Below, piece by piece: positions 6,493-12,546 of a stretch of DNA of 17,387 nt (its first letter is position 1; each line of letters starts with the position of its first letter). The translations under genes and the position numbers were made by a program. Origin of the DNA: Acidobacteriota bacterium (GTDB lineage Bacteria > Acidobacteriota > UBA890). The stretch covers positions 1 through 17,387 of the forward strand of contig JAUWTE010000008.1 of the NCBI GenBank assembly GCA_030609765.1, read 5' to 3'. The notes under the pieces were generated by a model. That model did not search any database, was not told the DNA's origin, and was given only the letters and a program-made list of their open reading frames with translations.

Positions 6493-7641
6493 TTACCCGG
6501 TCGGCAGCTCGGGGTTCTCGATGCCGATATCTCTCGCTTCGCGCAGTAGCTCGTGCTGAAGAACCATCAGGTCGCCGCCGTGCTCCACCAACATGGCCCG
6601 CTGCCGTGTCGCACCGTTGCCCTCCGCCAGTATGTCGTCCACAGCTGATAGGTAATGCTCCGTACCCAGACGCTGGGCAGCCGGCCGCGCCACCTCCATC
6701 AGCCGCTCGATGAACTCCCTCATCGTACAAACCCCGCAGACCTCAGGGTCGATCACCTTGGCCTCGAGGCCGAACCGCATGCCCTTCCAGCGGAGATCCT
6801 CGAGGTACTCCTCGCAGAGCTCGGGCTCGGGCACGCCGTTGCGATGCTCATCTGCATACGCCACGACGAGAGCCTGCGTCAGGGCGATCATCGCAGCCGT
6901 GCGAGGCAAGGAGGCCATGACGTCGTAGACCCGCATCTCAACCGTTCCGTACTGCGGATGCACTCGCACATTCCACCAGATCTGCCGCGCCTTGGTGATA
7001 CTGCCCACAGCGATCAGGCCGTCGATATGCTTCGCGAACTCCTCGAAGGTACGCAGGCGCGGCGGTATGCCGGCTCGGGGGAACGCCCCAAAAGCGTAGA
7101 GTCGCGATGAATCCCACCCCGTATCGACGTTGTCGAGGAAGGGCGAGTTCGCGGCGATGGCGATGAGGGCACCGAGCCACTTGCGCAGTCGATTCGCGAT
7201 ATAGACAGCCCGGTCGCCATCGTCGACGCCGACGTGCACATGCAGTCCGAAGGTGAGGTTGCGCTGTGCCACGTAGCCGAGCTGCTCGGCCACCCAGCGA
7301 TAGTCGGGAGTCGAAACGAAGCGCTGTTCCTTCGGATCGGCGTACGGATGGGTCCCCGTCAGACCGAGCGTGCAACCTACTGAGTTCGCCGTGGCGAGCA
7401 CCTGGCGGCGACGGTGCAGCAGATCCGCCACTGCTTCATCCACCGTCGCCGAAACGACCGTGTTGGCCTCGACCAGGGTGCGGAGCAGGTCATAGGAGAG
7501 GCGCCCGCGCAGGTCGTCTGAAGCGGCATCCATGACGCGATCAGCCATCGGCACCAAATCGCCGGTGTACGGATCGCAAAGCTGGTACTCCTCTTCAACT
7601 CCGAGAGTCGGCTCGGGACTGTTATTGAATTCTATGGTCAA
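6493..7641 (-). CDS. ybdK: GCS2-family carboxylate-amine ligase (YbdK-like)
   Basis: Glutamate-cysteine ligase type 2 family, 382 residues. The signature GVEEEYQL (14-21) begins the active-site strand. LGLTGTHPYADP (92-103), GLHVHVGV (132-139, His134 and His136), WWNVRVHPQYGTVEMRVYD and the Cys-containing VCGVCTM near the C-terminus are typical of YbdK proteins. The family joins a carboxylate to an amine using ATP and usually has only weak glutamate-cysteine ligase activity, so the true substrate is unknown. No ATG is available at the N-terminus. TTG at 7641 is the only start that includes the whole family domain with a normal length, and I see no clear Shine-Dalgarno sequence. It is the first gene of its cluster, so a promoter is expected in the upstream gap. 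Confidence 0.9.
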   Translation of the reverse strand: MTIEFNNSPEPTLGVEEEYQLCDPYTGDLVPMADRVMDAASDDLRGRLSYDLLRTLVEANTVVSATVDEAVADLLHRRRQVLATANSVGCTLGLTGTHPYADPKEQRFVSTPDYRWVAEQLGYVAQRNLTFGLHVHVGVDDGDRAVYIANRLRKWLGALIAIAANSPFLDNVDTGWDSSRLYAFGAFPRAGIPPRLRTFEEFAKHIDGLIAVGSITKARQIWWNVRVHPQYGTVEMRVYDVMASLPRTAAMIALTQALVVAYADEHRNGVPEPELCEEYLEDLRWKGMRFGLEAKVIDPEVCGVCTMREFIERLMEVARPAAQRLGTEHYLSAVDDILAEGNGATRQRAMLVEHGGDLMVLQHELLREARDIGIENPELPTG

Positions 7642-7713
7642 GGCTAAAAGCTCGCTATCGTTTAGTGAAAGATCCAGGCTGAGGCGAGTTTATCAACTTA
7701 CGCCCCCAAGGGT

Positions 7714-7826
7714 GCAGATGGGAGAAGATCCTGGTGGAGGCTTGTCACGAGGCGCTAGGGAGGCCCGGGGTGATCGCCGTAGCGGACACTTGAGCGCGCA
7801 GGCTAGTAAGTCCCTTGCCCATCTGC
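7714..7826. repeat. Long-range 9-base inverted repeat enclosing 95 bases
   Basis: The two perfect 9-base arms (7714-7722 and 7818-7826) pair if this gap is transcribed in either direction. The enclosed region is GC-rich and can form smaller hairpins. It matches no known small-RNA or riboswitch motif that I could place by eye. Confidence 0.5.
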
Positions 7827-7861
7827 GAACCATGTGCGCGAACTGTCCGCCTAGGTGATTA

Positions 7862-7878
7862 CCCCGGGCCGACCGGGA
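7862..7878 (-). terminator. GC-rich hairpin after the envelope operon, possible terminator
   Basis: On the minus strand, 27 bases beyond the lipoprotein stop, TCCCGG and CCGGGG can form a six-pair stem (one a T-G wobble) around a five-base loop TCGGC. No run of T follows (the sequence continues GTAATCACC), so an intrinsic terminator is doubtful. It could protect the 3' end or act with Rho. Confidence 0.3.
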
Positions 7879-7904
7879 CCAGCCGCGTGATCTACCTGGC
7901 CAGA

Positions 7905-8477
7905 TTACCGCCCCGCGAGAGCTCGCCCGAGCGCTACAAGGAATTCGTGCTCCCGAGTCGTCTGGCTCGGCGTCCTGCGCCAGTCGTCACGGTAGTAGCC
8001 TTGCCCTGTCTCGTTATCGACCCCGGTGAGGATCAGGAAGTTGGTCTCCTCGTCCGCTACTACCGACACATTGAAGCCCGATTCTGTTTCGGTCATCGTC
8101 AGGTCGAGGCGGTATCGGACAGGCAGGGGCACGCCGCCGTTTTCCGACCGGTCACCCAGGCGCCGGCGACGCCAGATCAGTGAATAGCCTTCCGCCCACC
8201 CCGTCGAGAGGGTCCCTCTGTCCTCATTGGCCAGCTCAATGGGAACACGATTCGACCCCAATGCTTCCAGAATGGTTTTCCAGACCTCCGCGCGGGTGCC
8301 GGAAAAAGTCTCATCCGTCGGATGCTGAACCGCCGGAGCTTCCTGATACGACTCGAGTGGCAGCATCGCACCGCAGGACACGACCGCAAAGGCAGCGGCC
8401 ACGATGAAGGCGAGGCGGCCGATCACAGAGGGCCTGATGTGGAAAGATGCTGCCAGCGGTGCAGCTGAGACGGCCAT
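7905..8477 (-). CDS. Putative outer-membrane lipoprotein with BamC-like pattern
   Basis: A 190-residue predicted lipoprotein. The N-terminus has Arg15 and Arg21, a hydrophobic core (22-33) and a lipobox VVSC with Cys35; the residue after Cys is Gly, so outer-membrane sorting is expected where Lol rules apply. The body carries one domain of about 130 residues: FSGTRAEVWKTILEALGS, then IELANEDRGTLSTGW, then alternating strands. The pattern Trp in a helix, a strand, D-x-x-G, then a long strand resembles the helix-grip domains of BamC/NlpB lipoproteins; the similarity is by eye and weak. It ends the bamA-lpx operon, and its ATG shares one base with the oxidoreductase stop (TAATG). A role at the outer membrane next to BamA is plausible but unproven. 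No established family name can be given. Confidence 0.8.
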   Translation of the reverse strand: MAVSAAPLAASFHIRPSVIGRLAFIVAAAFAVVSCGAMLPLESYQEAPAVQHPTDETFSGTRAEVWKTILEALGSNRVPIELANEDRGTLSTGWAEGYSLIWRRRRLGDRSENGGVPLPVRYRLDLTMTETESGFNVSVVADEETNFLILTGVDNETGQGYYRDDWRRTPSQTTREHEFLVALGRALAGR

Positions 8478-9409
8478 TACCTTCCCTGCGCCTCGATTGC
8501 CGCGAGGATATCCAGGGCCGTTGCCAGCGAGCGGCGCGCAGCCACCCCATCCACGCGAGGTGGCCGACCGTTGGCCACGGCGCCGACGAAGTCCTCGAGC
8601 TCGCCCACGAGGGGCTCGGCCGACTTCACCTCGACGTGCCGCGCGGCGATACCCTGTGGCCTGCCGTTCTGCCGGACCAGCTCGAAGTGATCGACACGCT
8701 GCTCGGTATAGTCGACCGAGAGATATGCCTCGGGCTGGAATATCCTCACTTTCCTGATCCGATTGGCGCTCACCCTGCTGGCCGTCAGATTGACGACACA
8801 GCCGTTGTCGAAAGCCAGCCTGGCGTTGGCAATGTCGAGGGCGTCGGAAAGGATCGGAACCCCGACAGCACGAACTTCCGCAACCTCGGCATCGATCAGA
8901 GAGTGCACGATATCTATGTCGTGAATCATCAGGTCCAGGATGACATCGGTCTCGAGGCTCCTCGGCGCGAAGGAGCCCAGGCGGTCCACCTCGATGAATC
9001 CGGGGCGCTGGACCAAGCCGGCCAGGGCCATGACCGCGGGGTTGTAGCGCTCGATATGGCCAACCTGAAGAACCAGGTCATCCGCGCTCGCGGCCGCGAT
9101 CAGCTCATCAGCCTCCGCCAGGGTCGGTGTCAGGGGTTTTTCGACCAGAATGTGGCGGCCCGCCCGCAGGCACCGCATTGCGACCGCATGGTGATCCGGA
9201 GTCGGGACCGCGACCACCACACCGTCGGCATCTTCTAGAAGAGCATCCAGGGAACGATAGCCGCGAGTGCCGTGAGCCTGGCTTACTTCCTCGACACGAG
9301 CTTCATCGATGTCGTAAAGACCAACAAGCTCACAACCAGGAACTTGACTCAGAACGCGGGCGTGGTGATTGCCCATCGCCCCAACTCCAACCACGCCAAC
9401 GTGAACCAC
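8477..9409 (-). CDS. Gfo/Idh/MocA-family NAD(P)-dependent oxidoreductase in the lipid A operon
   Basis: A 310-residue sugar dehydrogenase-like protein. The Rossmann domain starts VGVVGVGAMGNHHARVL (4-20, GxGxxG type), and VVVAVPTPDHH is at 64-74. The active-site EKP is at 90-92, and the catalytic-helix region with HDIDIVHSL at 163-171. The start is GTG at 9409, supported by GGGAGG ten bases upstream. It follows lpxI by 18 bases. A Gfo/Idh gene beside lpxA/lpxI recurs in several Gram-negative lineages. The family includes GnnA, which oxidises C3 of UDP-GlcNAc so that GnnB can aminate it for amide-linked lipid A. That makes GnnA a reasonable guess, but no aminotransferase gene is in the window, so the substrate remains open. 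Confidence 0.87.
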   Translation of the reverse strand: MVHVGVVGVGAMGNHHARVLSQVPGCELVGLYDIDEARVEEVSQAHGTRGYRSLDALLEDADGVVVAVPTPDHHAVAMRCLRAGRHILVEKPLTPTLAEADELIAAASADDLVLQVGHIERYNPAVMALAGLVQRPGFIEVDRLGSFAPRSLETDVILDLMIHDIDIVHSLIDAEVAEVRAVGVPILSDALDIANARLAFDNGCVVNLTASRVSANRIRKVRIFQPEAYLSVDYTEQRVDHFELVRQNGRPQGIAARHVEVKSAEPLVGELEDFVGAVANGRPPRVDGVAARRSLATALDILAAIEAQGR

Positions 9410-9419
9410 TCTAGCCGTG

Positions 9420-9425
9420 CCTCCC
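9420..9425 (-). promoter_or_regulatory. Ribosome-binding site deciding the GTG start of the oxidoreductase
   Basis: GGGAGG on the minus strand lies ten bases before GTG 9409, in the short gap after lpxI. It supports GTG over the ATG 11 codons downstream, which would cut the nucleotide-binding loop. Confidence 0.65.
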
Positions 9426-9427
9426 TC

Positions 9428-10246
9428 TCAACGTGCCAAGATCGCAATTTTGGCAGCATCGGCATCGGCACGAATCCGCTCGCCGTCGAAAATCACCGTG
9501 CTGCCCGATTGAATGGCCAGGGCGCTGGCACCAGCGGCAATCATCGAAGCGATGGTGCCGTGGCCGATAACTGGAAGATCGAAGCGCAGGTCCTGCTTGG
9601 GCTTCGCCACCTTCACGACAACCGTGCCGGGACCAGCCAGCTCGCCGGCCCGGCGGATGCAATCATCAGTCCCCTCCATCGCCTCCAGCGCAACCACCGC
9701 CCGTTCCTTCACCACCACAGTCTGCCCGATGTCGAGGCCACCCAGTGCCTTGGCAATCTCCCAGCCATGTTTGATATCCGCCTCCTCGCGCTCATCCGGC
9801 GGCCGTTCACACAGCGACCCCTTGGGGGCCAGGTAGTCGGACAGAAAATCGCTGCAGTTGAGCAATTCGATTCCATGGCTCGCCAGCACGTTCGCGGCCG
9901 TCTTGATCAGCGCGTCGGTATGACGGATGGGAAGAGCAGAGAGCAGCGCTCGCAGGCCTTTGCCTCCTCCTGAGTCGTAGATACGCTTCTGTTCCACCTT
10001 GCCCGCCATGACAGCCTGGCGAATCCCGGCCGCGCTCAATTCACCGACGACCTTCAGGAAGGCACTCACGTCGCCCCATTCCATCCAGCGAACCTCGTCG
10101 GCGACCTCGGCCACCGCCTCGTCCGTGATGCCGCGAATCGCCAGCGCGGTTACCCTGTGGCCGCGCGCCTGGGCCTCTCGAGCGACGATGCTGGGCATCT
10201 GCGAGCTGCCGGCAATCAGCGCCAGTGGCTCACTTGACGATTCCAT
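9428..10246 (-). CDS. lpxI: UDP-2,3-diacylglucosamine pyrophosphatase LpxI
   Basis: Hydrolyses UDP-2,3-diacylglucosamine to lipid X and UMP in lipid A synthesis, replacing LpxH in lineages that lack it. The 272 residues begin LALIAGSSQMP (8-18), the LpxI nucleotide-binding start. The C-terminal domain carries DIGQTVVVKERAVVALEAMEG (172-192), then DDCIRRAGEL (194-203) and VVVKVAKPKQDLRFDLPVIG (209-228). Asp223 probably aligns with the catalytic Asp of characterised LpxI. I chose ATG 10246, which gives the family N-terminus; a start at 10318 would add 24 low-complexity residues inside lpxA. The ATG lies 17 bases inside the lpxA end, so the two are translationally linked. No lpxB follows in the window, so the next pathway step must be encoded elsewhere. 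Confidence 0.94.
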   Translation of the reverse strand: MESSSEPLALIAGSSQMPSIVAREAQARGHRVTALAIRGITDEAVAEVADEVRWMEWGDVSAFLKVVGELSAAGIRQAVMAGKVEQKRIYDSGGGKGLRALLSALPIRHTDALIKTAANVLASHGIELLNCSDFLSDYLAPKGSLCERPPDEREEADIKHGWEIAKALGGLDIGQTVVVKERAVVALEAMEGTDDCIRRAGELAGPGTVVVKVAKPKQDLRFDLPVIGHGTIASMIAAGASALAIQSGSTVIFDGERIRADADAAKIAILAR

Positions 10247-11015
10247 GCTCGCTGCTCCTGACGAATTCGACGAGGGTGGCGATCTCCGATGATCCGAAGT
10301 TCTCGTTGGCGATCGCATCGAGGGCCTGTGACGTATTGAGGTTGCTGCGAAAGAGCAAGCGAAACGCTCGCTTCAGCTCACCCAGAACTTCATTCGAGAA
10401 GCCACGACGCCGAAGCCCGACCGTGTTCAAGCCGTATGTGCGGGCATGCATACCCTGCACGGTGGCATAGGGCACAGCATCCTTCGTGACTCCCGAGTAG
10501 GCCGCAACGAAGGCGTGCCGACCAACCCGGCAGAACTGCTGCACTCCCGAAAACGCACTGACAATGGCCCAATCTTCGATGGTCACGTGCCCGGCCAGGG
10601 TCGCCGCATTGCCGAAGATCACGTGGTCTTTGACCAGGCAATCGTGGGCCACGTGGCTATAGGCCATGAAGAGGTTGTCGCTGCCGATACGAGTGATTCC
10701 TCCCCCCCCCTCGGTACCGCGATTGACCGTGACAAACTCGCGAAAGACGTTGCGGTCCCCGATCTCCAGGTATGAAACTTCGCCGCGAAATTTCAGGTCT
10801 TGCGGGATGGTACCGATGCAGGTGTGTGGAAAAACCCGGCACTCGGCGCCCAGGGTCGTGTGCTCTTCGATGACGGCGTGAGCCTCCAGATGGGTACCTG
10901 CCCCGATCCGCACCTTGTCGTGCACGATCGCGTACGGCCCAATGACGACGCCTTCGCCGAGCTCAACGCCCTCACCGACCACTGCAGTTGGGTGACAGTC
11001 AACGGAGGCGCCCAT
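10230..11015 (-). CDS. lpxA: UDP-N-acetylglucosamine acyltransferase LpxA
   Basis: First enzyme of lipid A synthesis; moves a 3-hydroxyacyl chain from ACP to O-3 of UDP-GlcNAc. From ATG 11015 it has 261 residues, one fewer than E. coli. Hexapeptide repeats form the left-handed helix. The catalytic His is 124 in SHVAHDC (E. coli His125). IGTIPQDLKF, EIGDRNVFREFVTVNRG and the C-terminal GLRRRGFSNEVLGEL are family hallmarks. Ala172 sits where E. coli has the chain-length ruler Gly173 and Pseudomonas a Met, so an acyl chain somewhat shorter than C14 is possible (inference). The ATG overlaps the fabZ stop (TGATG) with GGAGG ten bases upstream. A run of nine G (10702-10710) encodes part of a Gly stretch at 103-106. 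Confidence 0.97.
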   Translation of the reverse strand: MGASVDCHPTAVVGEGVELGEGVVIGPYAIVHDKVRIGAGTHLEAHAVIEEHTTLGAECRVFPHTCIGTIPQDLKFRGEVSYLEIGDRNVFREFVTVNRGTEGGGGITRIGSDNLFMAYSHVAHDCLVKDHVIFGNAATLAGHVTIEDWAIVSAFSGVQQFCRVGRHAFVAAYSGVTKDAVPYATVQGMHARTYGLNTVGLRRRGFSNEVLGELKRAFRLLFRSNLNTSQALDAIANENFGSSEIATLVEFVRSSEHGIVK

Positions 11016-11464
11016 CAAGCTCCCACCTCCGGGACGTCGACCAACATCGACATCAGCGTTGCCTCTGCCACAAGCTTGCCGTCCACCAATGCCTTGCCCT
11101 GCATCTTGCAGCTCCGCGATCTCACCTTCAGCATTTCCAGCTCGAAGCGAATCTGGTCACCAGGTACTACGGGCCGGCGGAAGCGCACCCTGTCGATACC
11201 GGCGAAGTACATGAGCTTGTTGGTCATGTCGCCGATCTCCTGCTGAACCAGAAATGCGCCCACCTGGGCCATGGCTTCAAGGATCAGCACGCCGGGCATC
11301 ACCGGGTTACCGGGAAAGTGCCCCTGAAAGAATTCCTCGTTATAAGTGACGTTCTTGATGCCAACGACACGCTTGCCCGGCTCCATCTCGAGAATTCGAT
11401 CGACCAGTAGAAACGGGTAGCGGTGCGCCAGAACATCCATGATCTGACGAATTTCCAGACTCAC
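11015..11464 (-). CDS. fabZ: 3-hydroxyacyl-ACP dehydratase FabZ
   Basis: Hot-dog-fold dehydratase of fatty-acid elongation, cytoplasmic, 149 residues. It competes with LpxA and LpxD for 3-hydroxyacyl-ACP, which explains its usual place among lpx genes. The active-site motif GHFPGNPVMPGVLILEAMAQ is at 48-67, with catalytic His49 and Glu63. LAHRYPFLLVDRI (12-24) is the conserved N-terminal motif, and FAGIDRVRFRRPVVPGDQI lies in the second half. The start is GTG 11464, overlapping the lpxD stop as GTGA, with a long purine stretch containing GGAGGAGG just upstream. The stop shares one base with the lpxA ATG. No internal break is seen. Confidence 0.97.
   Translation of the reverse strand: MSLEIRQIMDVLAHRYPFLLVDRILEMEPGKRVVGIKNVTYNEEFFQGHFPGNPVMPGVLILEAMAQVGAFLVQQEIGDMTNKLMYFAGIDRVRFRRPVVPGDQIRFELEMLKVRSRSCKMQGKALVDGKLVAEATLMSMLVDVPEVGA
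11026..11030 (-). promoter_or_regulatory. Ribosome-binding site deciding the lpxA start
   Basis: GGAGG on the minus strand lies ten bases before the ATG at 11015 and within the end of fabZ. It supports this ATG over the adjoining TTG at 11018. Confidence 0.7.
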
Positions 11465-12546
11465 TCGTCCTCCTCCCTCCCTATGCCCGTGGCCGATTCC
11501 AACCGGCTCACCCGGCGCATGAGGTCAGGTAGTTTACGCATCGCAGCAGTAACGCGCCGCCAACTCGAAATCTCTTGATGCGGATAGCCGGCCACCTTGG
11601 CGCCAGGGGCGATCGTATTGATGACCCCTGTGCCGCCGGCCACCATGGCACCGTCACCGATCGTCAGGTGACCTGCCGTGCCTGCTTGCCCCCCCATCAT
11701 GACGCCGGCACCGATCTTGGTCGTACCACTCAATCCGACCTGACCACAAATAATGGTATGGGCACCGATCTGACAATTGTGGCCGATCTGCACCATGTTG
11801 TCGATCTTGGTGCCCTGGGCAATCCGCGTGACCCCCAAGGTGGCCCGATCGACACAGGAGTTGGCCCCGATCTCGACGTCGTCCTCGATGATCACACCAC
11901 CCGTCTGAGGGATCTTCACATGCCGATCGCCATCCTGCGCGTAGCCAAACCCATCGGAGCCGAGGACGGTGCCCGAATGAACGATCACTCGATCGCCCAA
12001 GATCACGTCTTCGTAGAGAGTGACGTTGGGATAGAGGATGCAATCGCTTCCCAGCTGCACGCCCGGTGCCAGCACACAGCCCGCGCTCACCACTGAGCGC
12101 TCGCCGACACATGCGAGCTCGCCAATCACGGCTCGGGCCCCGACATGAACCGCGTCGCCGAGCTCCACGCCCTCCGCCAGCACAGCAGTCGGGTGAACTC
12201 CCGGTGCGGGCGGGAGCCTCGGCTTGAGGATCTCGAGGGTAGCCCCCAGTGCGAGATAGGGATTATCGACTCGCAGAAAGGAGAGGCCGGCGCGGGAATC
12301 GTCGGGCAGTTTCATATCGTGCCCGATGATGACGGCGCTGGCGGCCGTGCTCGCGAGATACTGGCGGTAGCGTCCGTCTGTGAGGTAGCTGATGTCGCCG
12401 GCTGCCGCATCCTCGAGCGCCGCGACGCCTCCGATCAGTGGGTCCTCATCACCTTCTGTCTCCAATGAGCCCTGCAGCCGCGCTGCCAGATCTGACAGGC
12501 GGATGCCGGCATCTGCAGGGGCATCAGAATGTGGACCCAATCGCAA
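11461..12546 (-). CDS. lpxD: UDP-3-O-acylglucosamine N-acyltransferase LpxD
   Basis: Third lipid A step; adds the N-linked hydroxyacyl chain to UDP-3-O-acylglucosamine. The 361 residues comprise an N-terminal uridine-binding domain (about 16-110, with DISYLTDGRYRQYL at 51-64), a left-handed helix of hexapeptide repeats (118 to about 320) and a C-terminal helix. HSGTVLGSDGFGYA (190-203), VEIGANSCVDRATLG (224-238) and MVQIGHNCQIG (251-261) with catalytic His256 (E. coli His239) are diagnostic. No ATG exists at the N-terminus; TTG 12546 or TTG 12540 are the only suitable starts, and both lie inside the bamA end, giving an overlap of 17-23 bases. The tail is acidic (REEDE). The lpxD-fabZ-lpxA order is the standard one, but the skp/ompH gene usual between bamA and lpxD is missing. 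Confidence 0.95.
   Translation of the reverse strand: MRLGPHSDAPADAGIRLSDLAARLQGSLETEGDEDPLIGGVAALEDAAAGDISYLTDGRYRQYLASTAASAVIIGHDMKLPDDSRAGLSFLRVDNPYLALGATLEILKPRLPPAPGVHPTAVLAEGVELGDAVHVGARAVIGELACVGERSVVSAGCVLAPGVQLGSDCILYPNVTLYEDVILGDRVIVHSGTVLGSDGFGYAQDGDRHVKIPQTGGVIIEDDVEIGANSCVDRATLGVTRIAQGTKIDNMVQIGHNCQIGAHTIICGQVGLSGTTKIGAGVMMGGQAGTAGHLTIGDGAMVAGGTGVINTIAPGAKVAGYPHQEISSWRRVTAAMRKLPDLMRRVSRLESATGIGREEDE
11469..11476 (-). promoter_or_regulatory. Ribosome-binding site of fabZ inside the lpxD end
   Basis: GGAGGAGG on the minus strand stands four bases before GTG 11464 and is part of the codons for the acidic tail of LpxD. It is the strongest Shine-Dalgarno sequence seen in the operon and supports the GTG start. 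Confidence 0.7.

Larger units (their letters stand above)
7642..7904. other. Non-coding gap of 263 bases with inverted repeats
   Basis: It separates the envelope operon, ending at 7905, from the ligase cluster, starting at 7641. I see no convincing gene on either strand. GCAGATGGG (7714-7722) and CCCATCTGC (7818-7826) are exact complements enclosing 95 bases, which could close a structured RNA or leader. Read on the minus strand, TTGATA (complement of 7691-7696) might be a -35 element for the ligase cluster, but no good -10 follows. A GC-rich hairpin is listed separately. Function is not established. Confidence 0.5.

Noticed and set aside
7642..7904. tRNA, 6S RNA, RNase P RNA or a known riboswitch in the gap
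   Set aside because: I could not place a cloverleaf, the 6S bubble, RNase P conserved segments or a cobalamin/c-di-GMP core; only simple inverted repeats are visible.
7532..8183. Plus-strand frames of 108 and 122 codons across the gap and lipoprotein
   Set aside because: They have no recognisable motif or good ribosome-binding site and largely overlap the well-supported minus-strand genes.
8447..9238. Plus-strand frame of 263 codons opposite the oxidoreductase
   Set aside because: The minus strand carries an intact Gfo/Idh/MocA gene with GxGxxG and EKP motifs; the plus-strand frame is its shadow.
11575..12096. Plus-strand frame of 173 codons opposite lpxD
   Set aside because: It is antisense to the hexapeptide-repeat region of LpxD; its periodic composition mirrors those repeats.
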